DNA of 64,000 nt, from the NCBI RefSeq assembly GCF_026586625.1, contig NZ_JAODIW010000006.1, positions 17,402 through 81,401 on the forward strand, written 5' to 3'. Positions 51,240 to 59,992 of this stretch are shown here, piece after piece; within the stretch, counting starts at the first letter, position 1; each line of letters opens with the position of its first letter. The position numbers and the translations under genes were made by a program. Below the pieces are notes generated by a model. That model worked only from the letters and a program-made list of their open reading frames with translations, was not told the DNA's origin and searched no databases. The stretch comes from Halobium salinum (GTDB lineage: Archaea; Halobacteriota; Halobacteria; Halobacteriales; Haloferacaceae).

Positions 51240-52940
51240 GTGCCGCTCGAGACGCCGTCCCGAATCGTCCAGGAGCTCGCGAGCCGCGGCTACAACGCCG
51301 AACGCGAGGCCGTGACGCTCCTCGCCGGTGCGGCGAACCCGGCGCTCGTTCTGGAGGCGGCCATCGAGGTCGCCGACGACGACGCGCTGGTTCTGACGGT
51401 CGAGCACGTTCGGCGGGCACTCGACGCCGAACCGCCGGCGGACGCGAACGTGAACGCGACGGCGACCGCTCCGGCCGCTACCGCGGGGTCCACCGGGCCC
51501 GAGTCGGCCGGTTCCGAGGCTCCCAGCGAATCCGCCGACCCCAAACCGAGCGACGGTAACCCCGACCCGACCCGTGCGGACGACCCCCCCGTTTCGACTC
51601 CAGACGCCGGCCCTGTCACCGAGTCACGAACTGGGGAGACTCCAGTGGAAGCAGGGGGGTCGGCGGGCACGGAGACGACCGGCGGGTCGGCAATCGACCC
51701 CGAGGGGTCGACCGCCCCTCGTACGAGCCGAACCCCGACGCCGGCCGAAATCACGGGCGACATCACCGGTCAGTCGACCGGGACGGGGGAGTACAAGCAG
51801 TTCGTTCGAGTCTTCCGCGACCGCTACGAGCGCCTCTCGAAACAGCTCCGCGGGCGGGTCAACCACCGACCGGCCGAGGCCATCCAGTCGATGCCGGGCC
51901 GGAGCGACGCCGAGATGATCGGTCTCGTCAACGACATCCGCTCGACCGCGTCCGGACACTGGCTGGTCGAACTCGAGGACACGACCGGGGTGTTCCCCTG
52001 TCTGGTGATGAAGGACAAGGACATCGCGTCGCTCGTCGACGAACTTCTGATGGACGAGTGTATCGCCGTCTCCGGCACCCTCGCCGACGACGCCGGCATC
52101 CTCTTCGTCGACGATATCTACTTCCCGGACGTTCCCCGGAACTACCGCCCGTCCACCGCGGACCGCCACGTCCAAGCGGCGCTCATCTCCGACGTCCACG
52201 TCGGCAGCCAGGAGTTCGTCGCCGACGCCTGGAGTCGCTTCACGAGTTGGCTCCACACCGACGAGGCGGAGGCCGTCGAGTACCTCCTCATCGCCGGCGA
52301 CATGGTCGAGGGGGTCGGCGTCTACCCGAATCAGGACGAGGAACTCGACATCATCGACATCTACGAGCAGTACGAGCGCTTCTCGGAGCACCTCAAGGAG
52401 GTCCCGGGCGACATGGAGATCGTCATGATTCCGGGGAACCACGACGCCGTCCGTCTCGCCGAACCCCAACCCGGCTTCGACGACGAACTCCGGGGAATCA
52501 TGTCCGCCCACGACGCCCGTTTCACCGGGAACCCATCCACCGTCACGCTGGAGGGCGTCTCCATCCTGATGTACCACGGCGTCTCCATCGACGAGGTCAT
52601 CGCCGAACTCCCCGAGGAGAAAGCCAACTACGACGAGCCACACAAGGCGATGTACCAGCTCCTGAAGAAGCGCCACGTCGCCCCGCAGTACGGCGGGCAC
52701 ATGCGCCTCGCCCCCGAGGAGAAGGACTACCTCGCGATGGACACCGTCCCCGACGTCTTTCATACGGGTCACGTCCACAAGATCGGCTGGGGGAAGTACC
52801 ACAACGTCCTCGCCGTCAACTCCGGCTGTTGGCAGGCTCAGACCGACTTCCAGAAGTCCGTCAACATCGACCCCGACGTGGCTCACGCCCCCATCCTCGA
52901 CCTCGACACGCTCGACATGACCGTCCGCAAATTCATCTAA
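51240..52940 (+). CDS. polB: DNA polymerase D small subunit DP1 (proofreading exonuclease)
   Basis: A 566-residue protein from GTG 51240, which gives the usual N-terminus PLETPSRIVQELASRGYNAE. Residues 1-62 form a helical domain that binds partners. Residues about 65-180 are a Pro/Thr/Ser/Glu-rich linker whose DNA contains two ORB-like motifs. An OB fold starts around EYKQFVRVF. The C-terminal calcineurin-like phosphodiesterase, the 3'-5' exonuclease, has LISDVHVGSQEF, LIAGDMVEGVG, IPGNHDAVR, YHGVSIDE and HTGHVHKIG, all metal ligands present. It is partner of the DP2 encoded at 14.9-19.3 kb, and both genes end in the same 3' element. Confidence 0.96.
   Translation: MPLETPSRIVQELASRGYNAEREAVTLLAGAANPALVLEAAIEVADDDALVLTVEHVRRALDAEPPADANVNATATAPAATAGSTGPESAGSEAPSESADPKPSDGNPDPTRADDPPVSTPDAGPVTESRTGETPVEAGGSAGTETTGGSAIDPEGSTAPRTSRTPTPAEITGDITGQSTGTGEYKQFVRVFRDRYERLSKQLRGRVNHRPAEAIQSMPGRSDAEMIGLVNDIRSTASGHWLVELEDTTGVFPCLVMKDKDIASLVDELLMDECIAVSGTLADDAGILFVDDIYFPDVPRNYRPSTADRHVQAALISDVHVGSQEFVADAWSRFTSWLHTDEAEAVEYLLIAGDMVEGVGVYPNQDEELDIIDIYEQYERFSEHLKEVPGDMEIVMIPGNHDAVRLAEPQPGFDDELRGIMSAHDARFTGNPSTVTLEGVSILMYHGVSIDEVIAELPEEKANYDEPHKAMYQLLKKRHVAPQYGGHMRLAPEEKDYLAMDTVPDVFHTGHVHKIGWGKYHNVLAVNSGCWQAQTDFQKSVNIDPDVAHAPILDLDTLDMTVRKFI
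51583..51660. repeat. Inverted pair of ORB-like motifs inside the polB linker
   Basis: Minus strand 51583-51603 reads CTGGAGTCGAAACGGGGGGG plus T; plus strand 51640-51660 reads CTCCAGTGGAAGCAGGGGGG plus T. The G-strings point outward, the same geometry as the origin pair. The second differs from a standard ORB core by GAAGC instead of GAAAC. Confidence 0.55.
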
Positions 52941-52942
52941 CC

Positions 52943-53052
52943 CGACCTTTTTCTTCGTCGGGTGCGCTCGCCTCGCTCGCGCACCGCTCCTCGAAAAAGC
53001 TCGACCAAAAAAAGAGCCGCTCGCTCGGCCTCCGGCCTCGCTCGCGGTCGAC
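52943..53052 (+). repeat. polB 3' element, copy of the polC 3' element
   Basis: It begins 2 bp after the polB stop. Order: CGACCTTTTT, hairpin GGTGCGC-N11-GCGCACC, AAAAAGCTCGACCAAAAAAA, GCTCGCTCGGCCTCCGGCCT, GCGGTCGAC. The T5 run at 52948-52952 could terminate transcription from polB; the opposite strand has T7 and T5 runs for the convergent grpB-like gene. Confidence 0.7.
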
Positions 53053-53114
53053 ACGCCAAGAGCTACCAGATCAAGAACGCCTCCGCGCCGCTACCGCCCC
53101 ACAACACCGCCCCC

Positions 53115-53678
53115 CTACGCCCCCGGCACCGCGAACTCGAACTGGAACTCCTCGCCGTCGCGTGCGACCCGCAACACTCGCTCCACGAACTCGGTCTTCC
53201 CCATCGAGTACTCCTCGAGGTCATCGGTCCCGGTGGCGAGGTCTCGTTTCAGCTCCTCGTACTCCTCACGGAGGTCGTCGCGGGCGCGGAGCACGTCCCG
53301 CGTCACGACGCTCACCCGCCACTTCTCGCCCGATTCGGCGAAGACGTGGACGTTGAATCGCTGGCCGTCGTGTTCGCGGGCGACGGGATTCCACTCGTCG
53401 CTGTTCTCGTAGCGTGTGCCGCCGAGGTCGTCGACGACCGCGCTCGCGACCTCGCCCACCGCCCCGTCTCCGACGACGAGGTCGACGTCGACGATGTCCT
53501 TCGCGGCGAGGTCGGGAACGGCTGTCGACCCCACGTGTTCGAGTCGAACCAGTCGGTCGTCGAGACTCCGGTCCTGGAGGACGGACACCAGACGCTCGCG
53601 CTCCGCCTCGAAGGATTCCCGCCACTCGCCGTGACGTGAAGGGACGAGGGCGATGGGGTCGTCGTGCAGGCCGACCAT
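53115..53678 (-). CDS. GrpB family protein (UPF0157)
   Basis: A 187-residue GrpB-type nucleotidyltransferase-fold protein. Characteristic segments: DPIALVPSRHGEWRESFEAER, RLEHVGSTAVPDLAAKDIVDVDLVV and VHVFAESGEKWRVSVVTRDVLR. ATG 53678 is preferred to one 30 bp upstream because the conserved part begins within a few residues. GrpB domains occur fused to dephospho-CoA kinase in some bacteria; the activity of free-standing members is not established. It is convergent with polB. Confidence 0.9.
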   Translation of the reverse strand: MVGLHDDPIALVPSRHGEWRESFEAERERLVSVLQDRSLDDRLVRLEHVGSTAVPDLAAKDIVDVDLVVGDGAVGEVASAVVDDLGGTRYENSDEWNPVAREHDGQRFNVHVFAESGEKWRVSVVTRDVLRARDDLREEYEELKRDLATGTDDLEEYSMGKTEFVERVLRVARDGEEFQFEFAVPGA

Positions 53679-53851
53679 GTCCAAGCCGACTGGTGACGGC
53701 TGCTTCAACGTAGGGGAAGTGTGCTACCGCGGCACGTGTCGGGTGTCGACGCGTTCCACCCGAAACCGTGCCCTCCGCTATCACATATCTCGTGTACGGC
53801 GGCTACACAGCCGAGTGCGGCTCTTCAGTCGCCGGTCCCAATCGCCGGGCG

Positions 53852-54982
53852 ATGACTGACGACCCGCTGTTCGAGTCGTTCGACCTCGACGGCCTCGACC
53901 TCGACAACCGCGTCGGCCTCGCGCCGATGACCCGCACCAGCGCGACCGACGACGGCCACGCCACCGACGAGATGGCGCGGTACTACGCGAAGTTCGCCGA
54001 GGGCGGCTTCTCCTTCCTCGTCACCGAGGGCATCTACACCGACACCGACCACAGCCAGGGGTACGCCAACCAGCCCGGCCTCGCCACCGACGAGCAGGCC
54101 GACTCGTGGGAGCCGGTGGTCGACCGCGTCCACGACGCCGGCGCACCGGTCTTCGCTCAGTTGATGCACGCCGGCGCGCTCGTCCAGGGGAACCGCTGGA
54201 CCGACGAGACCGTCGGTCCCTCCGCGGTCCGCCCGAAGGGCGAACAACTCGAGATGTACGGCGGCGAGGGGCAGTTCGCCGAACCCCAGGAGCTGTCGAC
54301 CGACGAACTCGACGGGATTCGCGAGACGTTCGTCGTCGCCGCCGAGCGGGCCGCCGAGGCCGGCTTCGACGGCGTCGAGGTTCATGGCGCGAACGGCTAC
54401 CTGCTCGACCAGTTCCTCACCGCCTACACGAACCAGCGCGACGACGAGTACGGCGGCGACGTCGAGAGTCGCGTCCGGTTCCCGACCGAGGTGCTCCAGG
54501 CGGTCGCCGACGCGACCCCCGACGGGTTCGTCGTCGGTGTCCGCCTCTCGCAGTCGAAGGTGAACGACCCCGACTACCGCTGGGAGGGCGAGGCGGAAGC
54601 CGAGGCCGTCTTCGACGCGTTCTCCGCGGCGGGCGCGGACTACCTCCACGTCACCGAGGCGGACGTCACGGCCCCCGCGTTCGAGGGCGACGCCGGTGAT
54701 ACCGGCGACGGCGGGAACGAGACGGACGCGACGCTCGCCGAACTCGCGGCGGAGTACGGCGACGCGCCCGTCGTCGCGAACGGCGGACTGGAGGACCCCG
54801 AGGCGGCCCGCGCCACGGTCGAGGCCGGTGCCGACCTGATAACGCTCGGAACCGGCGCGCTCGCCAACCCCGACTGGCCGACGCGCGTGGAAAACGACGA
54901 ACCGCTCGCCGACCTCGACTTCGAGCGGGTCCTCCAACCGGACGCCTCCATCGACGACAGCGAAGTACCGAGCGACGACTGA
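53852..54982 (+). CDS. Old yellow enzyme family NADH:flavin oxidoreductase
   Basis: A 376-residue FMN-dependent TIM-barrel oxidoreductase. RVGLAPMTRTSATDDG opens the FMN-binding region; FAQLMHAGALVQ, GFDGVEVHGANGYLLDQFLTAYTNQR and YGGDVESRVRFPTEVLQAV are diagnostic, with the substrate-anion His in VHGANG. ATG 53852 is chosen over an earlier in-frame ATG because the earlier part is not acidic and covers the promoter. A Gly/Asp insert (GDAGDTGDGGNETD) lies near residue 290. Physiological substrate unknown. Confidence 0.93.
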   Translation: MTDDPLFESFDLDGLDLDNRVGLAPMTRTSATDDGHATDEMARYYAKFAEGGFSFLVTEGIYTDTDHSQGYANQPGLATDEQADSWEPVVDRVHDAGAPVFAQLMHAGALVQGNRWTDETVGPSAVRPKGEQLEMYGGEGQFAEPQELSTDELDGIRETFVVAAERAAEAGFDGVEVHGANGYLLDQFLTAYTNQRDDEYGGDVESRVRFPTEVLQAVADATPDGFVVGVRLSQSKVNDPDYRWEGEAEAEAVFDAFSAAGADYLHVTEADVTAPAFEGDAGDTGDGGNETDATLAELAAEYGDAPVVANGGLEDPEAARATVEAGADLITLGTGALANPDWPTRVENDEPLADLDFERVLQPDASIDDSEVPSDD

Positions 54983-55004
54983 CCGACGGCCGCGCTCCCG
55001 ATAC

Positions 55005-55520
55005 TCAGGGCGCCATCCCGTATCGGACCGTCTCCTGGCCTTCGAACGTCGGCCCCGACCCGTCGTACTCGAAGCCGGCCGACTCGAGGGCCGACCGACG
55101 GTCGTCGTCCCCGGCGTCGACGAGGACCTCCACTCGCATCCCTTCCTTCCTGGCGAACCGCGCCGGCTCCCCGAGGAGGGCGTCGTACGCCGCCGTCTCC
55201 CCGCCGAACTGCGTGATGTGGACCACGTCGTCGCGAGCGTCGAAGCTGACGAACCCGGCGACGGCGTCGGCGCCGTCGCCCGCCGAAGGGTCGCTCTGCA
55301 CCGTCCCGTCGTCGATTTCGGCCGACGCCGACTCGTCGCCCTCGACCGCTCTCGGTTCACCCCCTTCGGTCGACGCCGACCCGTCGTCCGGCACCGTCTC
55401 CGCGGCGGCGGCGACGCGGACCGTTCTATCGTGGATGACGTTGCGCATCACGTCCGTCGGCGTGCCGGCGATGGCGGCGAGCGCGTCCGCGTCCGCCTCG
55501 ACCGCGTCCCGAACGTCCAT
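55005..55520 (-). CDS. GNAT-like N-acetyltransferase
   Basis: A 171-residue protein. MDVRDAVEADADALAAIAGT is a typical GNAT start, and the C-terminal half (VHITQFGGETAAYDALLGEP, ALESAGFEYDG) fits the rest of the fold. A 50-residue acidic low-complexity insert sits in the middle (VPDDGSASTEGGEPRAVEG). The canonical acetyl-CoA loop Q/R-x-x-G-x-G/A is not obvious, so activity is uncertain. ATG 55520 was preferred over longer frames that lack GNAT similarity. It converges on the oxidoreductase gene. Confidence 0.75.
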   Translation of the reverse strand: MDVRDAVEADADALAAIAGTPTDVMRNVIHDRTVRVAAAAETVPDDGSASTEGGEPRAVEGDESASAEIDDGTVQSDPSAGDGADAVAGFVSFDARDDVVHITQFGGETAAYDALLGEPARFARKEGMRVEVLVDAGDDDRRSALESAGFEYDGSGPTFEGQETVRYGMAP

Positions 55521-55715
55521 GCGTGGGGGTCCGTCCCACGGTACTAAAACGCTGGCGCCGTTTCGGGGTCCCCCCTCACGGGTGTCGTCACCCGGACAGT
55601 CAGGAGCGGCAACCCTTGAACAGTCAAACAGAGTTATGCGGGTCGCCACGCTACCCCCGGCTATGTGTGACTCTCGTCTCGGGGTTCGACACGGACCCGT
55701 AGCGCTGGTGATTCG

Positions 55716-56894
55716 ATGCGGGTCGTAGCGAAGTTCGGCGGCACCTCGCTGGGGAGCGGGGACCGCATCAATCGGGCGGCGGACTCGGTCGCCGCGGCGG
55801 TCGAGCAGGGTCACGAGATCGCCGTCGTCGCCAGCGCGATGGGGTCGACGACCGACGAACTGCTCGACGACATCAAGTTCGACACGTCGGACCAGGACCG
55901 CGCGGAAATCGTCTCGATGGGCGAGCGCACCTCCGTCCGGATGCTGAAGGCCGCGCTCTCCGCACGGGGCGTGAACGCCGTCTTCCTCGAACCCGGCAGC
56001 GACGACTGGCCGGTCATCACCAACGACCTCGGGGAGGTCGACGTGGAGGCGACCGCCGAGCGCGCCGGCGTGCTCGCCGAGCGACTGGACGGTGTCGTCC
56101 CCGTCATCACCGGGTTCCTCGCACAGAACCTCGACGGCGACGTGACGACACTCGGCCGCGGCGGCTCCGACACGACCGCCGTCATGCTCGGGAAGTACAT
56201 GGACGCGGACGAGGTCGTCATCGTCACCGACGTGGAGGGCGTCATGACCGGCGACCCCCGAGTCGTCGAAGGGGCGCGCAACGTCGCGCGCATCACCGTC
56301 GACGAACTCCGGAACCTCTCGTTCCGCGGCGCCGAGGTGGTCGCTCCGTCCGCGCTGGCGTACAAGGACGACGACCTCTCGGTTCGCGTCGTCCACTACC
56401 AGCACGGCGACCTCCTCTCGGGGGGGACGAGCATCGAGGGACGGTTCGAGAACCTCATCGACATGCAGGAGGAGAAGCTCTCCTGTCTCACGGTCGCCGG
56501 ACGCGCCATCCGCAACCGACCGGGCATCCTCGCAGACCTCTCACAGGCGCTCAGAGAGGAGGACATCAACGTCGACGCCGTCGCCAGCGGGATGGACTCG
56601 GTGACGTTCTACGTCCAGAGCGACCTCGCCGAGGAGGCGGAACGGCTGCTCCACGCCGAGGTCGTCGCCGGCGAGAACCTCTCCTCGGTGACGGTCCACG
56701 ACGACGTGGCCGCCATCCGAGTCACGGGCGGCGAACTCCCGAACCGGCCGGGCATCATCGAGGGGCTCGTCGTCCCCCTCGCCGACGCCGGCATCAACAT
56801 CATCGACCTCATCACGTCGGCGACGTCCGTCGCCGTCTTCGTCGACTGGGACGACCGCGAGCGAACCCTCGAAATCGTCCAGAACCAGTTCTGA
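55716..56894 (+). CDS. Aspartate kinase
   Basis: A 392-residue enzyme phosphorylating aspartate, the first step towards lysine, threonine and methionine. The N-terminal kinase has RVVAKFGGTSLGSGDRI, TLGRGGSDTTAVMLGKYM and VTDVEGVMTGDPRVV. Two ACT domains follow (LSCLTVAGRAIRNRPGILAD and IRVTGGELPNRPGIIEGLV), the allosteric part for end-product control. ATG 55716 gives the exact family start. It stands alone; no other lysine or threonine gene is nearby. Confidence 0.96.
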   Translation: MRVVAKFGGTSLGSGDRINRAADSVAAAVEQGHEIAVVASAMGSTTDELLDDIKFDTSDQDRAEIVSMGERTSVRMLKAALSARGVNAVFLEPGSDDWPVITNDLGEVDVEATAERAGVLAERLDGVVPVITGFLAQNLDGDVTTLGRGGSDTTAVMLGKYMDADEVVIVTDVEGVMTGDPRVVEGARNVARITVDELRNLSFRGAEVVAPSALAYKDDDLSVRVVHYQHGDLLSGGTSIEGRFENLIDMQEEKLSCLTVAGRAIRNRPGILADLSQALREEDINVDAVASGMDSVTFYVQSDLAEEAERLLHAEVVAGENLSSVTVHDDVAAIRVTGGELPNRPGIIEGLVVPLADAGINIIDLITSATSVAVFVDWDDRERTLEIVQNQF

Positions 56895-57127
56895 CGCGGG
56901 CTTCCGACCGGTCGTTCCGCCGACCGGTGTGACCCCCCACGGCTCGTGGACGGTGGGTCGCTACGTACGACAGGACGAGCCAACACGACGGGACGAGCCG
57001 CTACGACGGGGAGAACCAACAGGACGAACCGCCACGACTACGCCGAGTGCCGCCGCTCGCCGCTCGAAAGACGAAACGAGTAGAAGACGGAGATATGGCC
57101 CTCGCGGGCCGTATTACGGTCCGGGAC

Positions 57128-57508
57128 TCAGAAGGGAGCCTGCGGCCCCTCGTCGCCGTCGTCGCCGTCGTCGCTGGTCTCGCCGGGGAAGGACGGCGAC
57201 ATGCCGCCACCGCCGCCCATCCCACCGAGGTCGCCGTCGGCGCCGCCGCTCATGCCGGTTTCGGCGTGCACCGTGTTGATTTCGGGAATCTCCTTCACCA
57301 TGCGGGACTTGATGGCCTGGATGGTCATCGGCGAGATGCCACAGCCGGAGCACGCCCCGCCCAGCTGGATGGTGACGCTTCCCTCTTCCCGGTCGAGCTG
57401 CTGAATGGCGGCGCTGCCGCCGTGCATCTGAATCTGCGGGAAGTTCCGGCGCAGGAAGTTCGTGATACGGTCTCGAAGGTCGTCCGCGTCCTGGCTCTCC
57501 GTGCTCAT
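57128..57508 (-). CDS. NifU-like Fe-S cluster scaffold
   Basis: A 126-residue protein of the NifU C-terminal domain family. The cluster ligands are Cys-x-x-Cys in LGGACSGCGISPMTIQAI. LRDRITNFLRRNFPQIQMHGG is the usual N-terminal helix. The tail after residue 85 is Gly/Met-rich then acidic (MSGGADGDLGGMGGGGGM), disordered and haloarchaea-like. It would hold and pass Fe-S clusters to apo-proteins in the cytoplasm. Convergent or antisense neighbours give no extra clue. Confidence 0.93.
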   Translation of the reverse strand: MSTESQDADDLRDRITNFLRRNFPQIQMHGGSAAIQQLDREEGSVTIQLGGACSGCGISPMTIQAIKSRMVKEIPEINTVHAETGMSGGADGDLGGMGGGGGMSPSFPGETSDDGDDGDEGPQAPF

Positions 57509-57594
57509 GTGGACGCGGTTTGGCGTCGACCGGTCTTAGGCCTTTGGTTCGGGTGGACGACGGCGAACGCTCCGTCGGACGGTCGGCGGACGAC

Positions 57595-57924
57595 TCAGGC
57601 CGACTGCGGCGGCTCGACGCCGAACACGTCGTACAGCTGAGACTCTATCTCGTCGACGTACACGTCGAGGGTCTCCGTCACCTTCTCGTCGTCGACGACC
57701 ACGGCGGTGAGGCGTTCGGTCGGGTTCGGCGGCAGTTCGACGCGAAACGCCCCGTCCTCGTAGAACGGCTCGCTCTCGTTGAGCACCTGTTGGTCGATGG
57801 CGTGGACGAGTTCCGAGTCGTAGCGTTCGTTCATCGTCTCGAAGGCGTTCTTGTACGCGCGCTGGAGTTCGGGAAAGTAGTGGACGTACTTGTCCTCGAA
57901 CTGTTCGGGATCGAACTCGGTCAT
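57595..57924 (-). CDS. Conserved haloarchaeal protein (109 aa), function unknown
   Basis: ATG 57924 gives MTEFDPEQFEDKYVHYFPEL; a start 27 bp earlier is possible. The protein is acidic and soluble with a helical first half (AYKNAFETMNERYDSELVHA) and a beta-rich middle (DGAFRVELPPNPTERL) ending DEIESQLYDVFGVEPP. This layout matches a widespread haloarchaeal family of unknown function (DUF5783, from memory). It is divergent from the subtilase, with about 150 bp of AT-richer DNA between. Confidence 0.85.
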   Translation of the reverse strand: MTEFDPEQFEDKYVHYFPELQRAYKNAFETMNERYDSELVHAIDQQVLNESEPFYEDGAFRVELPPNPTERLTAVVVDDEKVTETLDVYVDEIESQLYDVFGVEPPQSA

Positions 57925-58040
57925 ACTCCCGAGTTCGAAGTCGGTCGGCAAAAGTCAGCGGGATTCCGGCGTCGAACCGCCTCCACGACCGGAAACTCTA
58001 CCACCGTTTCCGGACGTTTATTTTGCCGAACGATTTGCGA

Positions 58041-58050
58041 ATATTTTTAA
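58041..58050 (+). promoter_or_regulatory. TATA box of the subtilase gene
   Basis: ATATTTTTAA lies 26-35 bp upstream of ATG 58076, within an AT-rich patch (58015-58052). This fits a leaderless transcript and supports ATG 58076 over in-frame upstream starts. Confidence 0.65.
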
Positions 58051-58075
58051 CCAGCCCCACGTTACACTGCATGTC

Positions 58076-59521
58076 ATGGTACGACATAACAGAAGAGCGT
58101 TCCTCAAACTGACAGGTGTGACCATCGGTGCCGCCGCGCTCGGTGCCGGCAACGTGACCGCGGAGCCGTCCGACTCGCGGTTCTTCATCAACCTTCGCGA
58201 CGTCGACCGTTCCGAGGTTCCCGACGACATCGAAATCATCCACGACCTCTCGGAGGCGGACGTGCTGGTCGCTCGGGGGGACCAGAACCGCGTGAACGGC
58301 ACGACGGTGCCCGACGTCACCATCAATCGGGCCGACGAGGGCGCCGGTGCGGTCGTGTCTCGTGACGGACCCAGCGCGGACGGCAACAGTAACAGCCACA
58401 ACCACGACGGGGCTCCCTCGAACTCCGAGTACCAGTGGGACAAGCGGGTCCAGAACCTCAACAACGACCTGACGGACAAACCTGGGGGGGGCAGGAGCAT
58501 CCACGACACGACGACAGGCGGGGGGACACGTATCGCCGTCGTCGACAGCGGCGTATACGCCGAGCATCCGGACCTCGTGGACGTCGTCAACACCGAGCTC
58601 TCGGAGAACGTCTCCGAGGACCCGTACGACTTCCGACCGAACGGCGCCGGCAGCCACGGCACGCACGTCGCCGGCACTATCGCGGCGACGAACAGCAACG
58701 ACGGCCCCGACGGTGGGGTCCTCGGCACCGCGCCCGACACCGAAATCGTCTCCTACCGGATGTTCTCGGGCATGGAGGGGAAGCAGGGCGACGGGTACGC
58801 CGCGTGGATGAAGGCGGCCGACATCGGCTGCGACGCCATCAACTACAGCGTCGGATTCCCGTTCCCGTTCGTCTTCCCCGAGGAACTGCCCATCCTGGAG
58901 GAGTACCTCGCCATCGCCGAGCAGGTGGCCGCGTACGTCCGCTCGAAGGGGACGGTCATCGTCAACTCCGCCGGCAACGACGGACTCGACATGGGTGCGA
59001 CCGACCCCGAGCGCGGCGAGATTCTCAGCCTCCCGACCGAGGCGAAGGGCGTCTTCGGCGTCTCCGCGACGGGCCCCATCGGCGTCGGCTGGGGGGACAA
59101 GCACAGCGACAACGAGGAGAAGTGGCTCACCGGCAACCGATTGGAGGACCCAACGGACTCCCCGGCGTTCTACACGAACTACGGCAAGGGCGTCGACGTG
59201 AGCGCCGCCGGCGGCGACGCCGACCTCGACGCGCTCAACGGAGGCGTCGAAGGCGCCGCAAACGACCTCGTCTACTCGACCATCAACACGACCGACGACG
59301 ACGGCAACGTCGTCGCCGGCTACGGGTGGAAGGCGGGCACGTCGATGGCGGCACCCCAAGTCTCCGGTGCGGTCGCGCTCGTCCGGTCACTCCGCCCCGA
59401 CGCGAGCGTCGAGGAAGTCGAGTCGCTCATCCAGGAGACTGCCGCGGACGCCCCCGGCGGCGAAACGTACCACGGCGCCGGTCACCTCGACCTGAAGGCG
59501 CTCGTGAAGGCCGCGCAGTAA
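58076..59521 (+). CDS. Tat-exported subtilisin-like serine protease (S8, halolysin type)
   Basis: A 481-residue secreted protease. The Tat signal is RHNRRAFLKLTGV with a hydrophobic run to residue 27, then a propeptide-like region to about 145. Catalytic triad: Asp157 in IAVVDSGVY, His194 in GSHGTHVAGT, Ser423 in AGTSMAAPQVSGA; the oxyanion Asn is in IVNSAGNDG. It lacks the C-terminal extension of classical halolysins. An unusual 25-residue stretch rich in Asn/Ser/His precedes the core. A T5 run at 59544-59548 just after the stop could terminate transcription. Confidence 0.95.
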   Translation: MVRHNRRAFLKLTGVTIGAAALGAGNVTAEPSDSRFFINLRDVDRSEVPDDIEIIHDLSEADVLVARGDQNRVNGTTVPDVTINRADEGAGAVVSRDGPSADGNSNSHNHDGAPSNSEYQWDKRVQNLNNDLTDKPGGGRSIHDTTTGGGTRIAVVDSGVYAEHPDLVDVVNTELSENVSEDPYDFRPNGAGSHGTHVAGTIAATNSNDGPDGGVLGTAPDTEIVSYRMFSGMEGKQGDGYAAWMKAADIGCDAINYSVGFPFPFVFPEELPILEEYLAIAEQVAAYVRSKGTVIVNSAGNDGLDMGATDPERGEILSLPTEAKGVFGVSATGPIGVGWGDKHSDNEEKWLTGNRLEDPTDSPAFYTNYGKGVDVSAAGGDADLDALNGGVEGAANDLVYSTINTTDDDGNVVAGYGWKAGTSMAAPQVSGAVALVRSLRPDASVEEVESLIQETAADAPGGETYHGAGHLDLKALVKAAQ

Positions 59522-59581
59522 CCGACACCTCGGCAGTCGACCCTTTTTGCACCGACGGGTACGCCGACAGGAGCGACGGGG

Positions 59582-59992
59582 TCAGCGTCCCGGGTCGAAC
59601 ACCCAGAACTCGCTTCCCACGAAGTTGAGCGACCCGCTGACGACGACGGCACAGACGAGTGCGACGTACCGGTCGACGACCGTTCCCAGCAGCCACAGGA
59701 CGACCATGTACACCACGAACCCGACGAGGTACACGGAGAGGTGCCGGCGGTACCCCCTGAGGTAGCCGAACCGAATCTCCTCGAAGGTGAACCGCCGGTT
59801 CAGGTTGTAACTCGAGAAGTTCGCGACGAGCCACGAGACGGCGCCCGCCACGAGGTACCAGGTCGTCCCGTCGAGCGCGGCGAAGACGAGCAGGTTGACC
59901 GCGAAGGCGGCCGCGCCGACGGTCGCGAACTTCGTCAGCCGGACCAGTCGGTCCTGCGTCGCGAGCGTCGAATCCGTGTGTCGTCCGTCCAT
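59582..59992 (-). CDS. GtrA family membrane protein
   Basis: A 136-residue protein with four transmembrane helices. LTKFATVGAAAFAVNLLVFAAL and ANFSSYNLNRRFTFEE are the GtrA signature regions, and GSLNFVGSEFWVF ends the domain. GtrA proteins flip or help flip lipid-linked sugars in cell-surface glycosylation. No glycosyltransferase is adjacent in the window, so the pathway is open. It converges on the subtilase gene. Confidence 0.9.
   Translation of the reverse strand: MDGRHTDSTLATQDRLVRLTKFATVGAAAFAVNLLVFAALDGTTWYLVAGAVSWLVANFSSYNLNRRFTFEEIRFGYLRGYRRHLSVYLVGFVVYMVVLWLLGTVVDRYVALVCAVVVSGSLNFVGSEFWVFDPGR

Noticed and set aside
56960..57040. Runs of GACGAGCC-like repeats between the aspartokinase and NifU genes
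   Set aside because: Irregular in spacing and sequence; could be simple low-complexity DNA, so it is not called as a repeat array.
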